A DNA stretch of 64,000 nucleotides from Rhodopseudomonas palustris JSC-3b (GTDB lineage: Bacteria; Pseudomonadota; Alphaproteobacteria; Rhizobiales; Xanthobacteraceae), in assembly GCA_000504425.1 (NCBI GenBank), contig KI632513.1, forward strand, positions 985,491 through 1,049,490, written 5' to 3'. Each line of letters begins with the position of its first letter. Within the stretch, counting starts at the first letter, position 1. Below are positions 17,818 through 27,365 of this stretch, piece by piece. The notes below the pieces were generated by a model. The model was not told the origin of the DNA. It searched no databases and saw only the letters and a program-made list of their open reading frames with translations. A program made the position numbers and the translations under genes.

Positions 17818-19035
17818 ATGGAAGAATTTTACCGTATCCGCCGTTTGCCGCCTTATGTGTTCGAGCAGGTCAATCGAGCCAAGGCAGCCGCGCGCAACGC
17901 CGGAGCGGACATCATCGACCTCGGTATGGGCAATCCGGATCTGTCAGCGCCGGCCCATGTCATTGAAAAGATGAAGGAAACGCTCGGCAAGCCGCGCACG
18001 GACCGCTATTCGGCGTCGCGCGGCATCACCGGGCTCCGCAAGGCGCAGGCCGCCTATTACGAACGCCGGTTCGGCGTGAAGCTCAATCCGGACACCCAGG
18101 TGGTGGCGACTCTCGGTTCCAAGGAGGGTTTTGCCAACGTGGCGCAGGCGATCACCGCGCCGGGCGACGTGGTGCTCTGTCCGAATCCGAGCTACCCGAT
18201 TCACGCCTTCGGCTTCCTGATGGCGGGCGGTGTGATCCGCTCGGTGCCGTCGGAGCCGACCCCGCAGTTCTTCGAGGCCTGCGAGCGCGCGATCACCCAT
18301 TCGATCCCGAAGCCGATCGCGATGATCGTCTGCTATCCGTCGAACCCGACCGCCTATGTCGCGTCGCTGGATTTCTACAAGGATCTGGTCGCGTTCGCGA
18401 AGAAGCACGAGATCTTCATTCTCTCCGATCTGGCCTATTCCGAAGTCTATTTCGACGACGAGCCGCCGCCGTCGGTGCTGCAGGTGCCGGGCGCGATGGA
18501 CGTCACCGTCGAGTTCACCTCGATGTCGAAGACCTTCTCGATGGCCGGCTGGCGCATGGGTTTTGCGGTCGGCAATGAGCGCATCATCGCCGCGCTGTCG
18601 CGGGTGAAGTCCTATCTCGACTACGGCGCGTTCACGCCGATCCAGGTCGCGGCCACCGCCGCGCTCAACGGACCGGACGACTGCATCCGCGAGATGCGCG
18701 AGACCTATAAGAAGCGCCGTGCCGCGCTGGTGGAATCGTTCGGCCGCGCCGGCTGGGAAATCCCGCCGCCGCGCGCCTCGATGTTCGCCTGGGCGCCGCT
18801 GCCGCCGGCCTTCAAGGACATCGGCTCGATGCAGTTCGCGACCCTGCTGGTCGAAAAGTCCGGCGTCGTGGTGTCGCCCGGCGTCGCTTTCGGCGAGCAC
18901 GGCGAAGGTTACGTCCGCATCGCGATGGTGGAAAACGAACAGCGCATCCGGCAAGCGGCGCGCGGTGTGCGCCGGTTCCTTGAAAGCGGCGTCGAAACGT
19001 TGCACAACGTCGTCCCGATCGCCACCCGGCGATAG
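17818..19035 (+). CDS. PLP-dependent class I/II aminotransferase, AlaC / LL-DAP-aminotransferase type
   Basis: A 405-residue fold-type I aminotransferase. The PLP-binding lysine is Lys238 in SMSKTFSMAGWR. Other family marks are the substrate/PLP segment CYPSNPTA near 178, the SDLAYSE segment with the PLP-pairing Asp, and the C-terminal Arg in YVRIAMVEN. The N-terminus EEFYRIRRLPPYVF is typical of AlaC-like alanine transaminases that lie next to homoserine dehydrogenase genes in alphaproteobacteria. It probably interconverts alanine or a related amino acid with its keto acid. It is followed after 100 bases by hom on the same strand, with a strong hairpin between them. Confidence 0.9.
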   Translation: MEEFYRIRRLPPYVFEQVNRAKAAARNAGADIIDLGMGNPDLSAPAHVIEKMKETLGKPRTDRYSASRGITGLRKAQAAYYERRFGVKLNPDTQVVATLGSKEGFANVAQAITAPGDVVLCPNPSYPIHAFGFLMAGGVIRSVPSEPTPQFFEACERAITHSIPKPIAMIVCYPSNPTAYVASLDFYKDLVAFAKKHEIFILSDLAYSEVYFDDEPPPSVLQVPGAMDVTVEFTSMSKTFSMAGWRMGFAVGNERIIAALSRVKSYLDYGAFTPIQVAATAALNGPDDCIREMRETYKKRRAALVESFGRAGWEIPPPRASMFAWAPLPPAFKDIGSMQFATLLVEKSGVVVSPGVAFGEHGEGYVRIAMVENEQRIRQAARGVRRFLESGVETLHNVVPIATRR

Positions 19036-19055
19036 GCATGATCGTTCCGACAGTT

Positions 19056-19078
19056 CTCCGCGGGGATACCCCGCGGAG
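19056..19078 (+). terminator. Perfect 10-bp hairpin between aminotransferase and hom
   Basis: CTCCGCGGGG, a 3-base ATA loop, then CCCCGCGGAG. The stem is perfect and very stable, but no T-run follows. It could be a pause or partial terminator separating the aminotransferase gene from hom, or an mRNA-stabilising structure. Confidence 0.5.
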
Positions 19079-19138
19079 TCGCTGTATCCCGGTGCCGATC
19101 ATGCTCCAGTAGCAACGTTCCGGCAGGTTGATCGCGTT

Positions 19139-20458
19139 ATGGTCGCTCCCCTGAAATTGGGTATCGCGGGGCTCGGCACCGTTGGTGCCGAAGTCGTTCG
19201 AGTCATCGCTCAGCAGCAAAAGACGCTGGCGCTGCGGTGTGGCCGCGGGATCGAGGTGGTCGGGGTGACCGCCCGGTCGAAGGCCAAGAAGCGCGGCATC
19301 GATCTGAAGGGCGTGGTGTGGGCCAAGAGCCCGCTGGCTCTGGCCAGTGATCCCAATGTCGATTGCTTCGTGGAATTGATGGGCGGCGCCGACGAACCGG
19401 CGCTGTCGGCGATCGAAGCGGCGCTGCGCGCCGGCAAATCGGTGGTGACCGCCAACAAGGCGCTGATCGCCAAGCATGGCACCAAGCTCGCCGAACTGGC
19501 TGAGCGGCACGGCGGTGCCTTGAACTTCGAAGCCGCGGTCGGCGCGGCGATTCCGGTGATCAAGACGCTGCGCGAAGGTCTTGCCGGCACCGATGTCAAT
19601 CGCATCTACGGCATCCTGAACGGCACCTGCAATTACATCCTGACCCGGATGGAGCAGGAGGGGCTGTCGTTTGAGGCCTGCCTCAAGGACGCGCAGCGGC
19701 TCGGCTATGCCGAGGCCAATCCGTCATTCGATGTCGACGGTCATGACACCGCGCAAAAACTGTCGATCCTGGCCAGCCTGGCGTTCGGCACCAAGGTTGC
19801 CGAGGGGGCGGTGTCGGTCGAAGGCATTTCGTCGATCACCCCCGAAGATCTCAAGGCAGCGCAGGACCTCGGCTACCGGGTCAAACTGCTCGGCGTCGCG
19901 GTGCGCACCAAGACCGGCATTGAGCAGCGGGTGCATCCGACCATGGTGCCGCGCTCGTCGTCGATCGCGCAGGTGATGGGTGTCACCAATGCGGTGACCA
20001 TCGATGGCGAAGGTTTTGCGCCGCTGACGCTGGTCGGTCCTGGCGCTGGCGCGGCGGCGACCGCGGCATCGGTGGTGGCCGACATCGCCGATGTGGCGCG
20101 CAATGTCCGTGCGCTGCCGTTTGGCCGTCCGGTTGCCAAGCTCGGCACCACGAAAAAGGCGCCGATGGAGCGCCACGAAGGTGGCTACTACATCCGGCTC
20201 TTGGCGCGCGATCTGCCCGGCACCGCGGCGACCATTGCCGCGCGGCTGGCCGAGCAGGGCATTTCCATCGAGTCCATCGTGCAGCGGCATCCGGATGGAA
20301 GCCGCGAGGTCGGGACCGGCAAGAAATCCGTGCCGGTGCCTGTGATCCTGATCACTTATGCCACCACTGAAGATGCGGTGCGGCGCGCGCTCGCGGCCGT
20401 GCAGCGCGACAAGGTGATCAGCGGTCGGCCGCAGGTGATCCGGATCGAGAAGAACTAA
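19139..20458 (+). CDS. hom: Homoserine dehydrogenase
   Basis: A 439-residue NAD(P)-dependent enzyme that reduces aspartate semialdehyde to homoserine, the branch point to threonine and methionine. The Rossmann motif GIAGLGTVGAEVV is near 8-20. The catalytic region includes the conserved NGTCNYIL and FDVDGHDTAQKL segments. A C-terminal ACT domain (about 350-430, starting at YYIRLLARDLPG) suggests feedback control by threonine. The start was placed at MVAPLKLGIAG; the in-frame stretch before it overlaps the aminotransferase in another frame and is not real. It is followed by glpX after 61 bases. Confidence 0.96.
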   Translation: MVAPLKLGIAGLGTVGAEVVRVIAQQQKTLALRCGRGIEVVGVTARSKAKKRGIDLKGVVWAKSPLALASDPNVDCFVELMGGADEPALSAIEAALRAGKSVVTANKALIAKHGTKLAELAERHGGALNFEAAVGAAIPVIKTLREGLAGTDVNRIYGILNGTCNYILTRMEQEGLSFEACLKDAQRLGYAEANPSFDVDGHDTAQKLSILASLAFGTKVAEGAVSVEGISSITPEDLKAAQDLGYRVKLLGVAVRTKTGIEQRVHPTMVPRSSSIAQVMGVTNAVTIDGEGFAPLTLVGPGAGAAATAASVVADIADVARNVRALPFGRPVAKLGTTKKAPMERHEGGYYIRLLARDLPGTAATIAARLAEQGISIESIVQRHPDGSREVGTGKKSVPVPVILITYATTEDAVRRALAAVQRDKVISGRPQVIRIEKN

Positions 20459-20519
20459 TCGTCCGCCGCAGGTCGTCCATTCCGGACGCGAGAGGCGGGC
20501 GCTTTTGAGGAGTTTAATA

Positions 20520-21518
20520 ATGTCGACAACGATTTCCGTTCCGCCGCAGCTATTGCTGGAGCGCATTCTGACGCTCGAAATCGTGCGCGTCACCGAGCGC
20601 GCCGCTGTGTCCGCGGCCCGGCTGCGCGGCCTGGGTAATGAAAAGGCGGCCGATCAGGCCGCGGTCGACGCGATGCGCCGCGAACTCAACCGGATTCCGA
20701 TTGAGGGCACCGTGGTGATCGGCGAGGGCGAGCGCGACGAAGCGCCGATGCTGTTCATCGGCGAAAAGGTCGGCATCAATGCCGGCCCGCAGGTCGATAT
20801 CGCGGTCGATCCGCTGGAAGGCACCACGCTGTGCGCCAAGGATATGCCCGGCGCCATTGCCACCATGGCGATGGCCGAAGGCGGCACGCTCTTGCACGCG
20901 CCCGACGTCTACATGCAGAAGATCGCGATCGGCCCGGGCTATGACAAGCACCTGATCGACATCGACGCGCCGCCGGAAGACAACATCCGCCGCCTGGCGC
21001 AGGCCAAGGGCGTGCCGGCGTCGTCGATCACCGCGCTGGTGCTCGATCGCGCCCGCCACGCCGAACTGATCTCCTCGATCCGCAAGACTGGCGCTTCGGT
21101 GCGCTTGATCAGCGACGGCGACGTCGCCGGCGTCATTCACACCGCCGACTCCGACAACACCGGCGTCGACATCTATCTCGGCACCGGCGGCGCCCCCGAA
21201 GGCGTGCTGGCGGCTGCGGCGCTGCGCTGCATCGGCGGCCAGATGTACACTCGGCTGATCCTCGACACCCATGAGAAGCGCAACCGCGCCGAGTCGATGG
21301 GCATCTCCGATCCGGACATGATCTACGGCATCGAAGACATGGTGAAGGGCGACTGTCTGTTCGCCGCTACCGGCGTCACCGACGGTTCGATGCTGTCCGG
21401 CGTAAAATTCCGCAAGGACGTGATCCAGACCGAAACCGTGGTGATGCGCTCCGTCACCGGCACGGTGCGTTACATCAAGGCCGACCACCGCCAGCTCGAC
21501 AAGTTCCATCTCGACTGA
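20520..21518 (+). CDS. glpX: Class II fructose-1,6-bisphosphatase
   Basis: A 332-residue metal-dependent phosphatase converting fructose-1,6-bisphosphate to fructose-6-phosphate in gluconeogenesis and, if present, the Calvin cycle (GlpX may also hydrolyse sedoheptulose-1,7-bisphosphate). Key segments are IGEGERDEAPML near 77-88 and DPLEGTT near 100, which carry the metal-binding acidic residues. GAGGAG sits just upstream of the ATG at 20520, so the in-frame codon at 20505 is less likely. It lies directly after hom; the pairing is common in alphaproteobacteria. Confidence 0.95.
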   Translation: MSTTISVPPQLLLERILTLEIVRVTERAAVSAARLRGLGNEKAADQAAVDAMRRELNRIPIEGTVVIGEGERDEAPMLFIGEKVGINAGPQVDIAVDPLEGTTLCAKDMPGAIATMAMAEGGTLLHAPDVYMQKIAIGPGYDKHLIDIDAPPEDNIRRLAQAKGVPASSITALVLDRARHAELISSIRKTGASVRLISDGDVAGVIHTADSDNTGVDIYLGTGGAPEGVLAAAALRCIGGQMYTRLILDTHEKRNRAESMGISDPDMIYGIEDMVKGDCLFAATGVTDGSMLSGVKFRKDVIQTETVVMRSVTGTVRYIKADHRQLDKFHLD

Positions 21519-21553
21519 GCCGCGCTGATGGCGCGCTCTGCAGGATCAACGCA

Positions 21554-22282
21554 ATGCGCGCCATGCCGGATTTACACGCAGTGAAGGCGATGGTGTTCGA
21601 TGTGTTCGGCACCGTCGTCGATTGGCGCAGCAGTCTGATCGCGGACTTCACGCGCTGGGCGGAAACGCACGGCATTGAGGCCGACTGGACCGCGCTGGTC
21701 GATGCCTGGCGGCAGGCCTATGTGCCGTCGATGGATGAGGTGCGGCGGCATCCGGAAAACGGCTTTGTGCCGCTCGATGAGCTGCATCGCCGTTCGCTTG
21801 AACGGCTGGTCGAGCAGTTCGGCATCGCCAACCTCACCGACCTGCATCTCGATTATCTGACCCGCGGTTGGCACCGGCTCGATCCGTGGCCGGACAGCGT
21901 GGCCGGGCTGACCGCGCTCAAGCGCAATTTCATCATTGCGCCGCTGTCGAACGGCAATGTCGCGCTGCTGACCAATATGGCGAAATATGCCGGCCTGCCT
22001 TGGGATCTGATCCTGAGCGCCGAGCTGTTTGGCCATTACAAGCCCGATCCGGAAACCTATCTCGGCGCCGCCCGGCTGCTCGGGCTGCGACCCGACCAGA
22101 TGATGATGGTGGCGGCCCATAATGACGATCTGTTCGCCGCGCAAGCGCTCGGCCTGAAGACCGCATTCGTGCCGCGCAGCACCGAATATGGCCCGCTGCA
22201 GGTGCGCGATTTCCAGCCGGAAGGCAGCTGGGACCTGGTCGCCAAGGATTTTGTCGATCTCGCCGACAAGATGGGCTGTTAA
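21554..22282 (+). CDS. Haloacid dehalogenase type II-like HAD hydrolase
   Basis: A 242-residue HAD-superfamily enzyme. Motif I is FDVFGTVVDWR near 15-25, with nucleophilic Asp16 in an arrangement typical of L-2-haloacid dehalogenases. Motif II is SNGN (about 132), motif III has Lys in YKPDPETY, and motif IV is VAAHNDD. The family removes halide from 2-haloalkanoates, but many members act on other small substrates, so the true substrate is open. It lies 35 bases after glpX and 105 bases before recJ, all on the same strand. Confidence 0.88.
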   Translation: MRAMPDLHAVKAMVFDVFGTVVDWRSSLIADFTRWAETHGIEADWTALVDAWRQAYVPSMDEVRRHPENGFVPLDELHRRSLERLVEQFGIANLTDLHLDYLTRGWHRLDPWPDSVAGLTALKRNFIIAPLSNGNVALLTNMAKYAGLPWDLILSAELFGHYKPDPETYLGAARLLGLRPDQMMMVAAHNDDLFAAQALGLKTAFVPRSTEYGPLQVRDFQPEGSWDLVAKDFVDLADKMGC

Positions 22283-22386
22283 GACGCCAAACAACGCTTG
22301 TGGGCAGCGTGGCGCGTGGCTGCTGCGCCTTGGCAATTCGAGCTATCATCGTCGGTGTGGTTGGTCGCGATGGTCAGCGACGTAGG

Positions 22387-24237
22387 ATGCTTCGACTGAT
22401 GTCTCCCCCGATTGCTTTGCCGACCGAGTCGGTGCCGGCGTTCCTTGGCGTCACCCGCTCCGCAACAGGACGGCGCTGGCGCGACCGGCTCGACGCCCGC
22501 GGTGCGGCGCGCGCGCTCGCGATCGTGCAGCGCTATCAATTGCCGGAAATGCTGGCGCGCGTGGTCGCCGGCCGCGATGTCGAACTCGACGCGGTGCCGG
22601 ATTTCCTCGATCCCACCATCCGCAAGCTGCTGCCCGATCCGCACACCGTCACCGAGATGGAAGCGGCCGCCAAGCGGCTGGCCGATGGGGTGATGCGCGG
22701 CGAACAGATCGCGATCTTTGGCGATTATGACGTAGATGGCGCGACTTCGGCGGCGTTGCTCGCCTGGCATCTGCGCCATTGCGGGCTCGACCCGCTGATC
22801 CACATTCCGGACCGGATTTTTGAAGGCTATGGCCCCAATGTCGACGCGGTGCGCGGCCTCGCCGAGAAAGGCGCCAAGCTGCTGGTCACGGTCGATTGCG
22901 GCACCACCAGCCTGGAGCCGCTGGCGGAAGCGCGGCGGCTCGGCATGGCGGTGGTGGTGATCGATCATCATCAATGCGGCGATGAGCTGCCGATCGTCGA
23001 TGCGCTGGTCAATCCGAACCGGCCAGACGATCTGTCCGGCCTTGGCCATCTCGCCGCGGTCGGGCTGGTGTTCGTCACGCTGGTCGCGGTCAACCGCGAG
23101 CTGCGCCAGCGCGGCTTCTGGAACGCCGAGCGCCCTGAGCCAAACCTGCTCGACATGCTGCATCACGTTGCGCTCGGCACGGTCGCCGACGTTGCGCCGC
23201 TGATCGGGCTGAACCGGGCGTTCGTAGCCAAGGGCCTGATCGCGATGCGGCGCCGCGACCATGTCGGCCACACCGCGCTGATGGATGTGGCGCGGCTGAA
23301 CGGCCCGCCGGAGGCCTGGCATCTCGGTTTCATGCTCGGCCCGCGCATCAATGCCGGCGGCCGGATCGGCCGGGCCGATCTCGGCGTGCGGCTGTTGCTG
23401 GAGCACGACGTCTCGGAAGCCGCCAAGATCGCCGCCGAGCTCGATCGGCTCAACACCGAGCGCCGCGAGATCGAGCAGATGGCCGAAGCGCAGGCTGAGG
23501 CCGAGGCGCTGGCCTCGCTCGGCCTGGAGGACAAGGGCGCGGTGATCGTGACCGCGTCGGAAGGCTGGCACCCGGGCGTGGTCGGCCTGGTGGCGTCGCG
23601 CCTGAAGGAAAAGTTCGGCCGGCCGGCTTTTGCGATTGCGCTCGAGCCGGGCGGGCTCGGCACCGGCTCGGGGCGTTCGATCCCGGGCGTCGATCTTGGC
23701 AAAGCGGTGCGGCAGGCGGTGAGCGAGGGCATCTTGGTCAAGGGCGGCGGCCACGCCATGGCGGCTGGCGTCACGCTGCGCAAGGACCAGCTGGCGGCGT
23801 TCCGCGGCTATATCGAAGCGGCGCTTTCGGCCGAGGTCGCGCAGGCCCGCCACGTCAACGAGCTGTTCATCGACGGCGCGGTGTCGGCGCGCGGGGTGAC
23901 CACCCAGCTCGCCGCAACGCTCAACCGTGCCGGGCCGTTCGGCAGCGCCAATCCCGAGCCGGTGATCGCGCTCCCGTCGCATGAGCTGGTCTATGCCGAG
24001 GAGGTCGGCCAGGCGCATTTGCGGCTGCGCTTCAAGTCCGGCGACGGCGCGATGGTCAATGGCATCGCGTTCCGGGTGCTGGGTCAGAAGCTCGGCCAGG
24101 CGCTCACCGAAAACCGCGGCCAGCAGCTGCATGTCGCCGGCTGCCTCGCGGTCGATCGCTGGCAGGGCGCCGAGCGGGTGCAGTTTCGGGTGATCGACGT
24201 TGCGGTGCCGGATCCGGGCCCGAACATGATCAGATAG
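22387..24237 (+). CDS. recJ: Single-stranded-DNA-specific exonuclease RecJ
   Basis: A 616-residue 5'-3' single-strand DNA exonuclease used in recombination and mismatch or base-excision repair. The DHH-domain motifs are present: GDYDVDGATS (motif I), the DCGTTS segment, and VIDHHQCG (motif III) with the metal-binding Asp and His residues. The DHHA1 domain shows GSGRSIPGVDL and KGGGHAMAAG, followed by the OB-fold. An alternative start is the ATG at 22399 (MSPPIAL). Confidence 0.95.
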   Translation: MLRLMSPPIALPTESVPAFLGVTRSATGRRWRDRLDARGAARALAIVQRYQLPEMLARVVAGRDVELDAVPDFLDPTIRKLLPDPHTVTEMEAAAKRLADGVMRGEQIAIFGDYDVDGATSAALLAWHLRHCGLDPLIHIPDRIFEGYGPNVDAVRGLAEKGAKLLVTVDCGTTSLEPLAEARRLGMAVVVIDHHQCGDELPIVDALVNPNRPDDLSGLGHLAAVGLVFVTLVAVNRELRQRGFWNAERPEPNLLDMLHHVALGTVADVAPLIGLNRAFVAKGLIAMRRRDHVGHTALMDVARLNGPPEAWHLGFMLGPRINAGGRIGRADLGVRLLLEHDVSEAAKIAAELDRLNTERREIEQMAEAQAEAEALASLGLEDKGAVIVTASEGWHPGVVGLVASRLKEKFGRPAFAIALEPGGLGTGSGRSIPGVDLGKAVRQAVSEGILVKGGGHAMAAGVTLRKDQLAAFRGYIEAALSAEVAQARHVNELFIDGAVSARGVTTQLAATLNRAGPFGSANPEPVIALPSHELVYAEEVGQAHLRLRFKSGDGAMVNGIAFRVLGQKLGQALTENRGQQLHVAGCLAVDRWQGAERVQFRVIDVAVPDPGPNMIR

Positions 24238-24400
24238 TTCGCGCCGCGGGATTCATGGGCGTGGCAATCAGTCCGGCCCCGACGGCGCATTGACGGAATC
24301 GAAGCCATATTCGCCGCAATAGGCGGCGGAGGGCGCCTGTTCCGTTGACCGCGGCGATCGACTCTGCGGAAACTTGCGCAGTTCGCAGAGAACCTCCGCC

Positions 24401-26236
24401 ATGTGCATCGTCTGTAGTCCCGAACTAGCGAATGCCTTCCGCGCCCTCAGCTTCAAATCCCGCCGGCAATTCCTGATCGGCGCCGCCGCGCTAACCACCG
24501 GCGCCTTTGTCGCCGAAGCGGTTGCGCAGCCGGCGCCGGCCACTAGCGCGCCAGCGGCGAGCGCACCGGCACAGCCGCCAGCCACGATCTTCGTCGCCAG
24601 CAAGATCATCACCATGGAGCGCGACCGGCCGACCGCAACGGCCGTTGCGGTGTCGGGGCAGACCATCGTCGCCGCCGGCTCGCTCGATGAGGTCAAGGCC
24701 GCACTCGGCAATAACCCGTATCGCATCGACGAGACTTTTGCGGACAAGGTGGTGCTGCCCGGCTTCATCGATCAGCACCTGCATCCGATCCTGGGCGCGC
24801 TGACGCTGGCGGTCGAAGTGATCGCGCCGGAGGATTGGGTGCTGCCGGGCCGCACCATCAAGGCGGCGTCCTCGCAGGATGAGTATCGCGGCCGATTGCA
24901 GGCTGCGATCGCGGCGTCCAATCCCAAGGAATGGTTCTTTACCTGGGGTTATCACGCGCTCTGGCACGGCCCGCTGTCGCGCGCCGATCTCAATGCGCTC
25001 AGTACCACCCAGCCGATCGCGGTGTGGCAGCGCTCGTGCCACGAGTTCTATTTGAATGATGCCGCGATCGCTGCACTCGGCATCACCGAGGAAGCGACCC
25101 GCGGCAAGGGTGAGTGGAGCACGCAGGTCGATTTCGCGAGCGGACATTTCTGGGAGGGCGGGCTCAACTTCATCATCACGCCGATGATGAAAGCCCTGGC
25201 GACCCCGGAACGGCTGAGCTTTGGCCTCAAACAGATGGTCGGCTATCTGCACGCCAATGGCGTCACCGCCTATAACGAGCCGGGCGCGCTGTACACGCCC
25301 GACATGTGGACGCTGTATGAGCTGATCCTCGGCGCGCCGAGTACGCCGATGTATTCGACGTTTCTCGCCGATGGCCGCGGCATTATCGACCGGGTCGGTC
25401 TCGACAATGGCCTGCAAGCGGTCGAGCAGCAGATCGCGGTGGCGCCGGCGGCGCCCGGCAAGAAGGTGATGTTCTTCGACAAGCAGATCAAACTGTTTGC
25501 CGATGGCGCCATCATCTCGCAATTGATGCAGATGAAGGACGGCTATCTCGACGGCCATAAGGGCGAATGGATCATTCCGCCCGATCAGCTCGAACAGCGC
25601 ATGCGGCTGTTCTGGAACGCCGGCTATCAGATCCATATCCACGTCAATGGCGATCTCGGCCTCGAAGTGCTGCTCGACATCATTGAGAAGCTGATAGCCG
25701 AGAAACCGCGCCAGGATCATCGCACGGTGATCGTGCATTTCGCCAATTCATCGGAAGATCAGGTGGCGCGGATCGCGCGGCTCGGTGCGATCGTCAGCGC
25801 TAACCCGTATTATCCGGTGGGGTTCGCCGATAAATACTCGCAGGTCGGACTTGGCCCGGAGCGCGCCGACGTGATGGTGCGTGCCGCCTCGGTGCTCAAG
25901 CACAACATCCCATTGTCCTATCATTCCGATCTGCCAATGGGGCCGGCGGCGCCGCTGCTGCTGGCGTCCTATGGCGTCAATCGCGTCACGGCGTCGGGCC
26001 GCGTCGCCGCGCCCGAGCAGCGCATCAGCGTCGACGACGCGCTGCGCGCCATCACCATCGGCGCGGCCCATTCCTGGCGTCAGGAAGCGCGGCTTGGCTC
26101 GATCGCGCCCGGCAAGATCGCCAATTTCACGGTGCTGGGCCAGGACCCGTACGCGGTCGATCCGCTCAAGCTGCAGGATGTGCCGATCTGGGGCACGGTG
26201 TTCGAGGGCACGGTCTATCCCGTGCCGCGCGGATAG
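24401..26236 (+). CDS. Exported amidohydrolase, YtcJ-like
   Basis: A 611-residue metal-dependent amidohydrolase of the amidohydrolase_3 family. It starts with MCIVCSPEL, which I recognise as a recurrent N-terminus in this subfamily. A Tat-like signal follows (SRRQFLIGAAALTTGAF) and an Ala/Pro linker. The catalytic domain begins at about 60, with the metal-binding H-x-H as QHLHP near 125. Further His residues lie in HIHVNGD and the YHSDLPMGPA segment near the C-terminus. The substrate is unknown; related enzymes hydrolyse amides or imides. Its 3' end is convergent with the FUSC gene. Confidence 0.88.
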   Translation: MCIVCSPELANAFRALSFKSRRQFLIGAAALTTGAFVAEAVAQPAPATSAPAASAPAQPPATIFVASKIITMERDRPTATAVAVSGQTIVAAGSLDEVKAALGNNPYRIDETFADKVVLPGFIDQHLHPILGALTLAVEVIAPEDWVLPGRTIKAASSQDEYRGRLQAAIAASNPKEWFFTWGYHALWHGPLSRADLNALSTTQPIAVWQRSCHEFYLNDAAIAALGITEEATRGKGEWSTQVDFASGHFWEGGLNFIITPMMKALATPERLSFGLKQMVGYLHANGVTAYNEPGALYTPDMWTLYELILGAPSTPMYSTFLADGRGIIDRVGLDNGLQAVEQQIAVAPAAPGKKVMFFDKQIKLFADGAIISQLMQMKDGYLDGHKGEWIIPPDQLEQRMRLFWNAGYQIHIHVNGDLGLEVLLDIIEKLIAEKPRQDHRTVIVHFANSSEDQVARIARLGAIVSANPYYPVGFADKYSQVGLGPERADVMVRAASVLKHNIPLSYHSDLPMGPAAPLLLASYGVNRVTASGRVAAPEQRISVDDALRAITIGAAHSWRQEARLGSIAPGKIANFTVLGQDPYAVDPLKLQDVPIWGTVFEGTVYPVPRG

Positions 26237-26267
26237 CCGACCGCGAACTAACAGCAATGGGGCACTG

Positions 26268-27359
26268 TCACGGCACCAGTCGGCTCGGGATCGCGCGCCG
26301 GATCAGCGGCGTAATGACCCCGCGAAACCGCGTGCTGTGCAGGCAGACGCCGCCCACAAGACCGACCGCGCAGCCGACCACGGTATCGATCAGCCGCGCC
26401 TCGATCACTTGGCCGGGCGGTTCAAGGCCGAGCGTTGCGGCATCGGCCAAAAAGATCGTCAGCGGCGTGATGAAGATCACCGCAAAGCCGTAGTGCCGCA
26501 TCACCGCGGTCTCGATGATGAATGACAAGGTGGTCAGCAGCAGCGCCACGCTCCATTTGCCGAGCGGCAGCATCAGCAGCGCGAACGCCACCAGCAGGCC
26601 GAGTATGGTGCCGAGCAGGCGGTGCAGCTGCCGCATCCACACCGCGCGCAGCGACATGCCCTGGATCACCGCGAGGCAGCTGACCGGCACCCAATAGGGC
26701 CGCTCCAATTGCAGCGCCTGGGCCAGCGCCAGCGACACGCCGACAAAGGCGCCGACCACCACGGCGTCGACCACCACAAAGTCGAAATCGGCCTGGAGCA
26801 GCGGCGCGATTGGCTGCGGTTCGCGCAGCCGCAGGATCACCAGACTGTAGAAAAACGCGATCAGTGTTGCCAGCAGGCAGCCCATGGTGAGCAGGCCGAC
26901 TTTCAGTGGCACGTCCGTCACCGTGGTCGGCGTGTAGGCCGCGATCGAGGCTGCCATCACGAAGAACATGCTGCCCGGCGCGCCGACGCGATAGAACCGG
27001 CACAGCATGGTCACCAGTATCGCCATAAGCGTCAGCACCGGCACCAGCAGCATCGGGAAGAAATGGCTGATCACGCCGCAGGCGTAGCAGGCGATCATGC
27101 CGAAGCTCAGCGCCATCATCGACACCATACGATGATGTAGCGGCGTCGCCGGCAGATACAGGAAGCTCAGGCCGCCGAGCGAGGAGATCAGCCCATAGTC
27201 GAGATGATCGAACCAGGCGCCGACCATCAGCGGCAGGCCAGTGGCGAGCGCGGCGGCCAATGCCATCTGCCATGGCCGGTCGCTGGGATGGATGGTGATC
27301 AGCTCGTGCCATTCCAGCCGGAGCTGGGCGACGATCTTATGCAGCACCGATGTCTGCAT
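26268..27359 (-). CDS. FUSC-family inner-membrane protein
   Basis: A 363-residue protein of the fusaric-acid-resistance/YccS-like family. It has about ten hydrophobic helices in two groups (roughly 30-160 and 200-340) and a short Arg-rich C-terminus. The second half begins with a segment of the FUSC_2 type (RPYWVPVSCLAVIQG). Unlike full-length AaeB or YccS it lacks a large cytoplasmic domain, so it is a short form. Family members are linked to efflux of aromatic acids, but the substrate here is unknown. It lies downstream of the transglycosylase gene on the same strand, with only 6 bases between. Confidence 0.85.
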   Translation of the reverse strand: MQTSVLHKIVAQLRLEWHELITIHPSDRPWQMALAAALATGLPLMVGAWFDHLDYGLISSLGGLSFLYLPATPLHHRMVSMMALSFGMIACYACGVISHFFPMLLVPVLTLMAILVTMLCRFYRVGAPGSMFFVMAASIAAYTPTTVTDVPLKVGLLTMGCLLATLIAFFYSLVILRLREPQPIAPLLQADFDFVVVDAVVVGAFVGVSLALAQALQLERPYWVPVSCLAVIQGMSLRAVWMRQLHRLLGTILGLLVAFALLMLPLGKWSVALLLTTLSFIIETAVMRHYGFAVIFITPLTIFLADAATLGLEPPGQVIEARLIDTVVGCAVGLVGGVCLHSTRFRGVITPLIRRAIPSRLVP

Positions 27360-27365
27360 CGCCCA

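Noticed and set aside
22279-24132. A 617-codon minus-strand frame opposite recJ
   Set aside because: Shadow of recJ. Composition is rich in Arg, His, Gly and Gln without any motif, as expected from antisense reading of a high-GC gene.
24491-25738. A 415-codon minus-strand frame opposite the amidohydrolase
   Set aside because: Shadow of a gene with clear metal-binding motifs on the plus strand.
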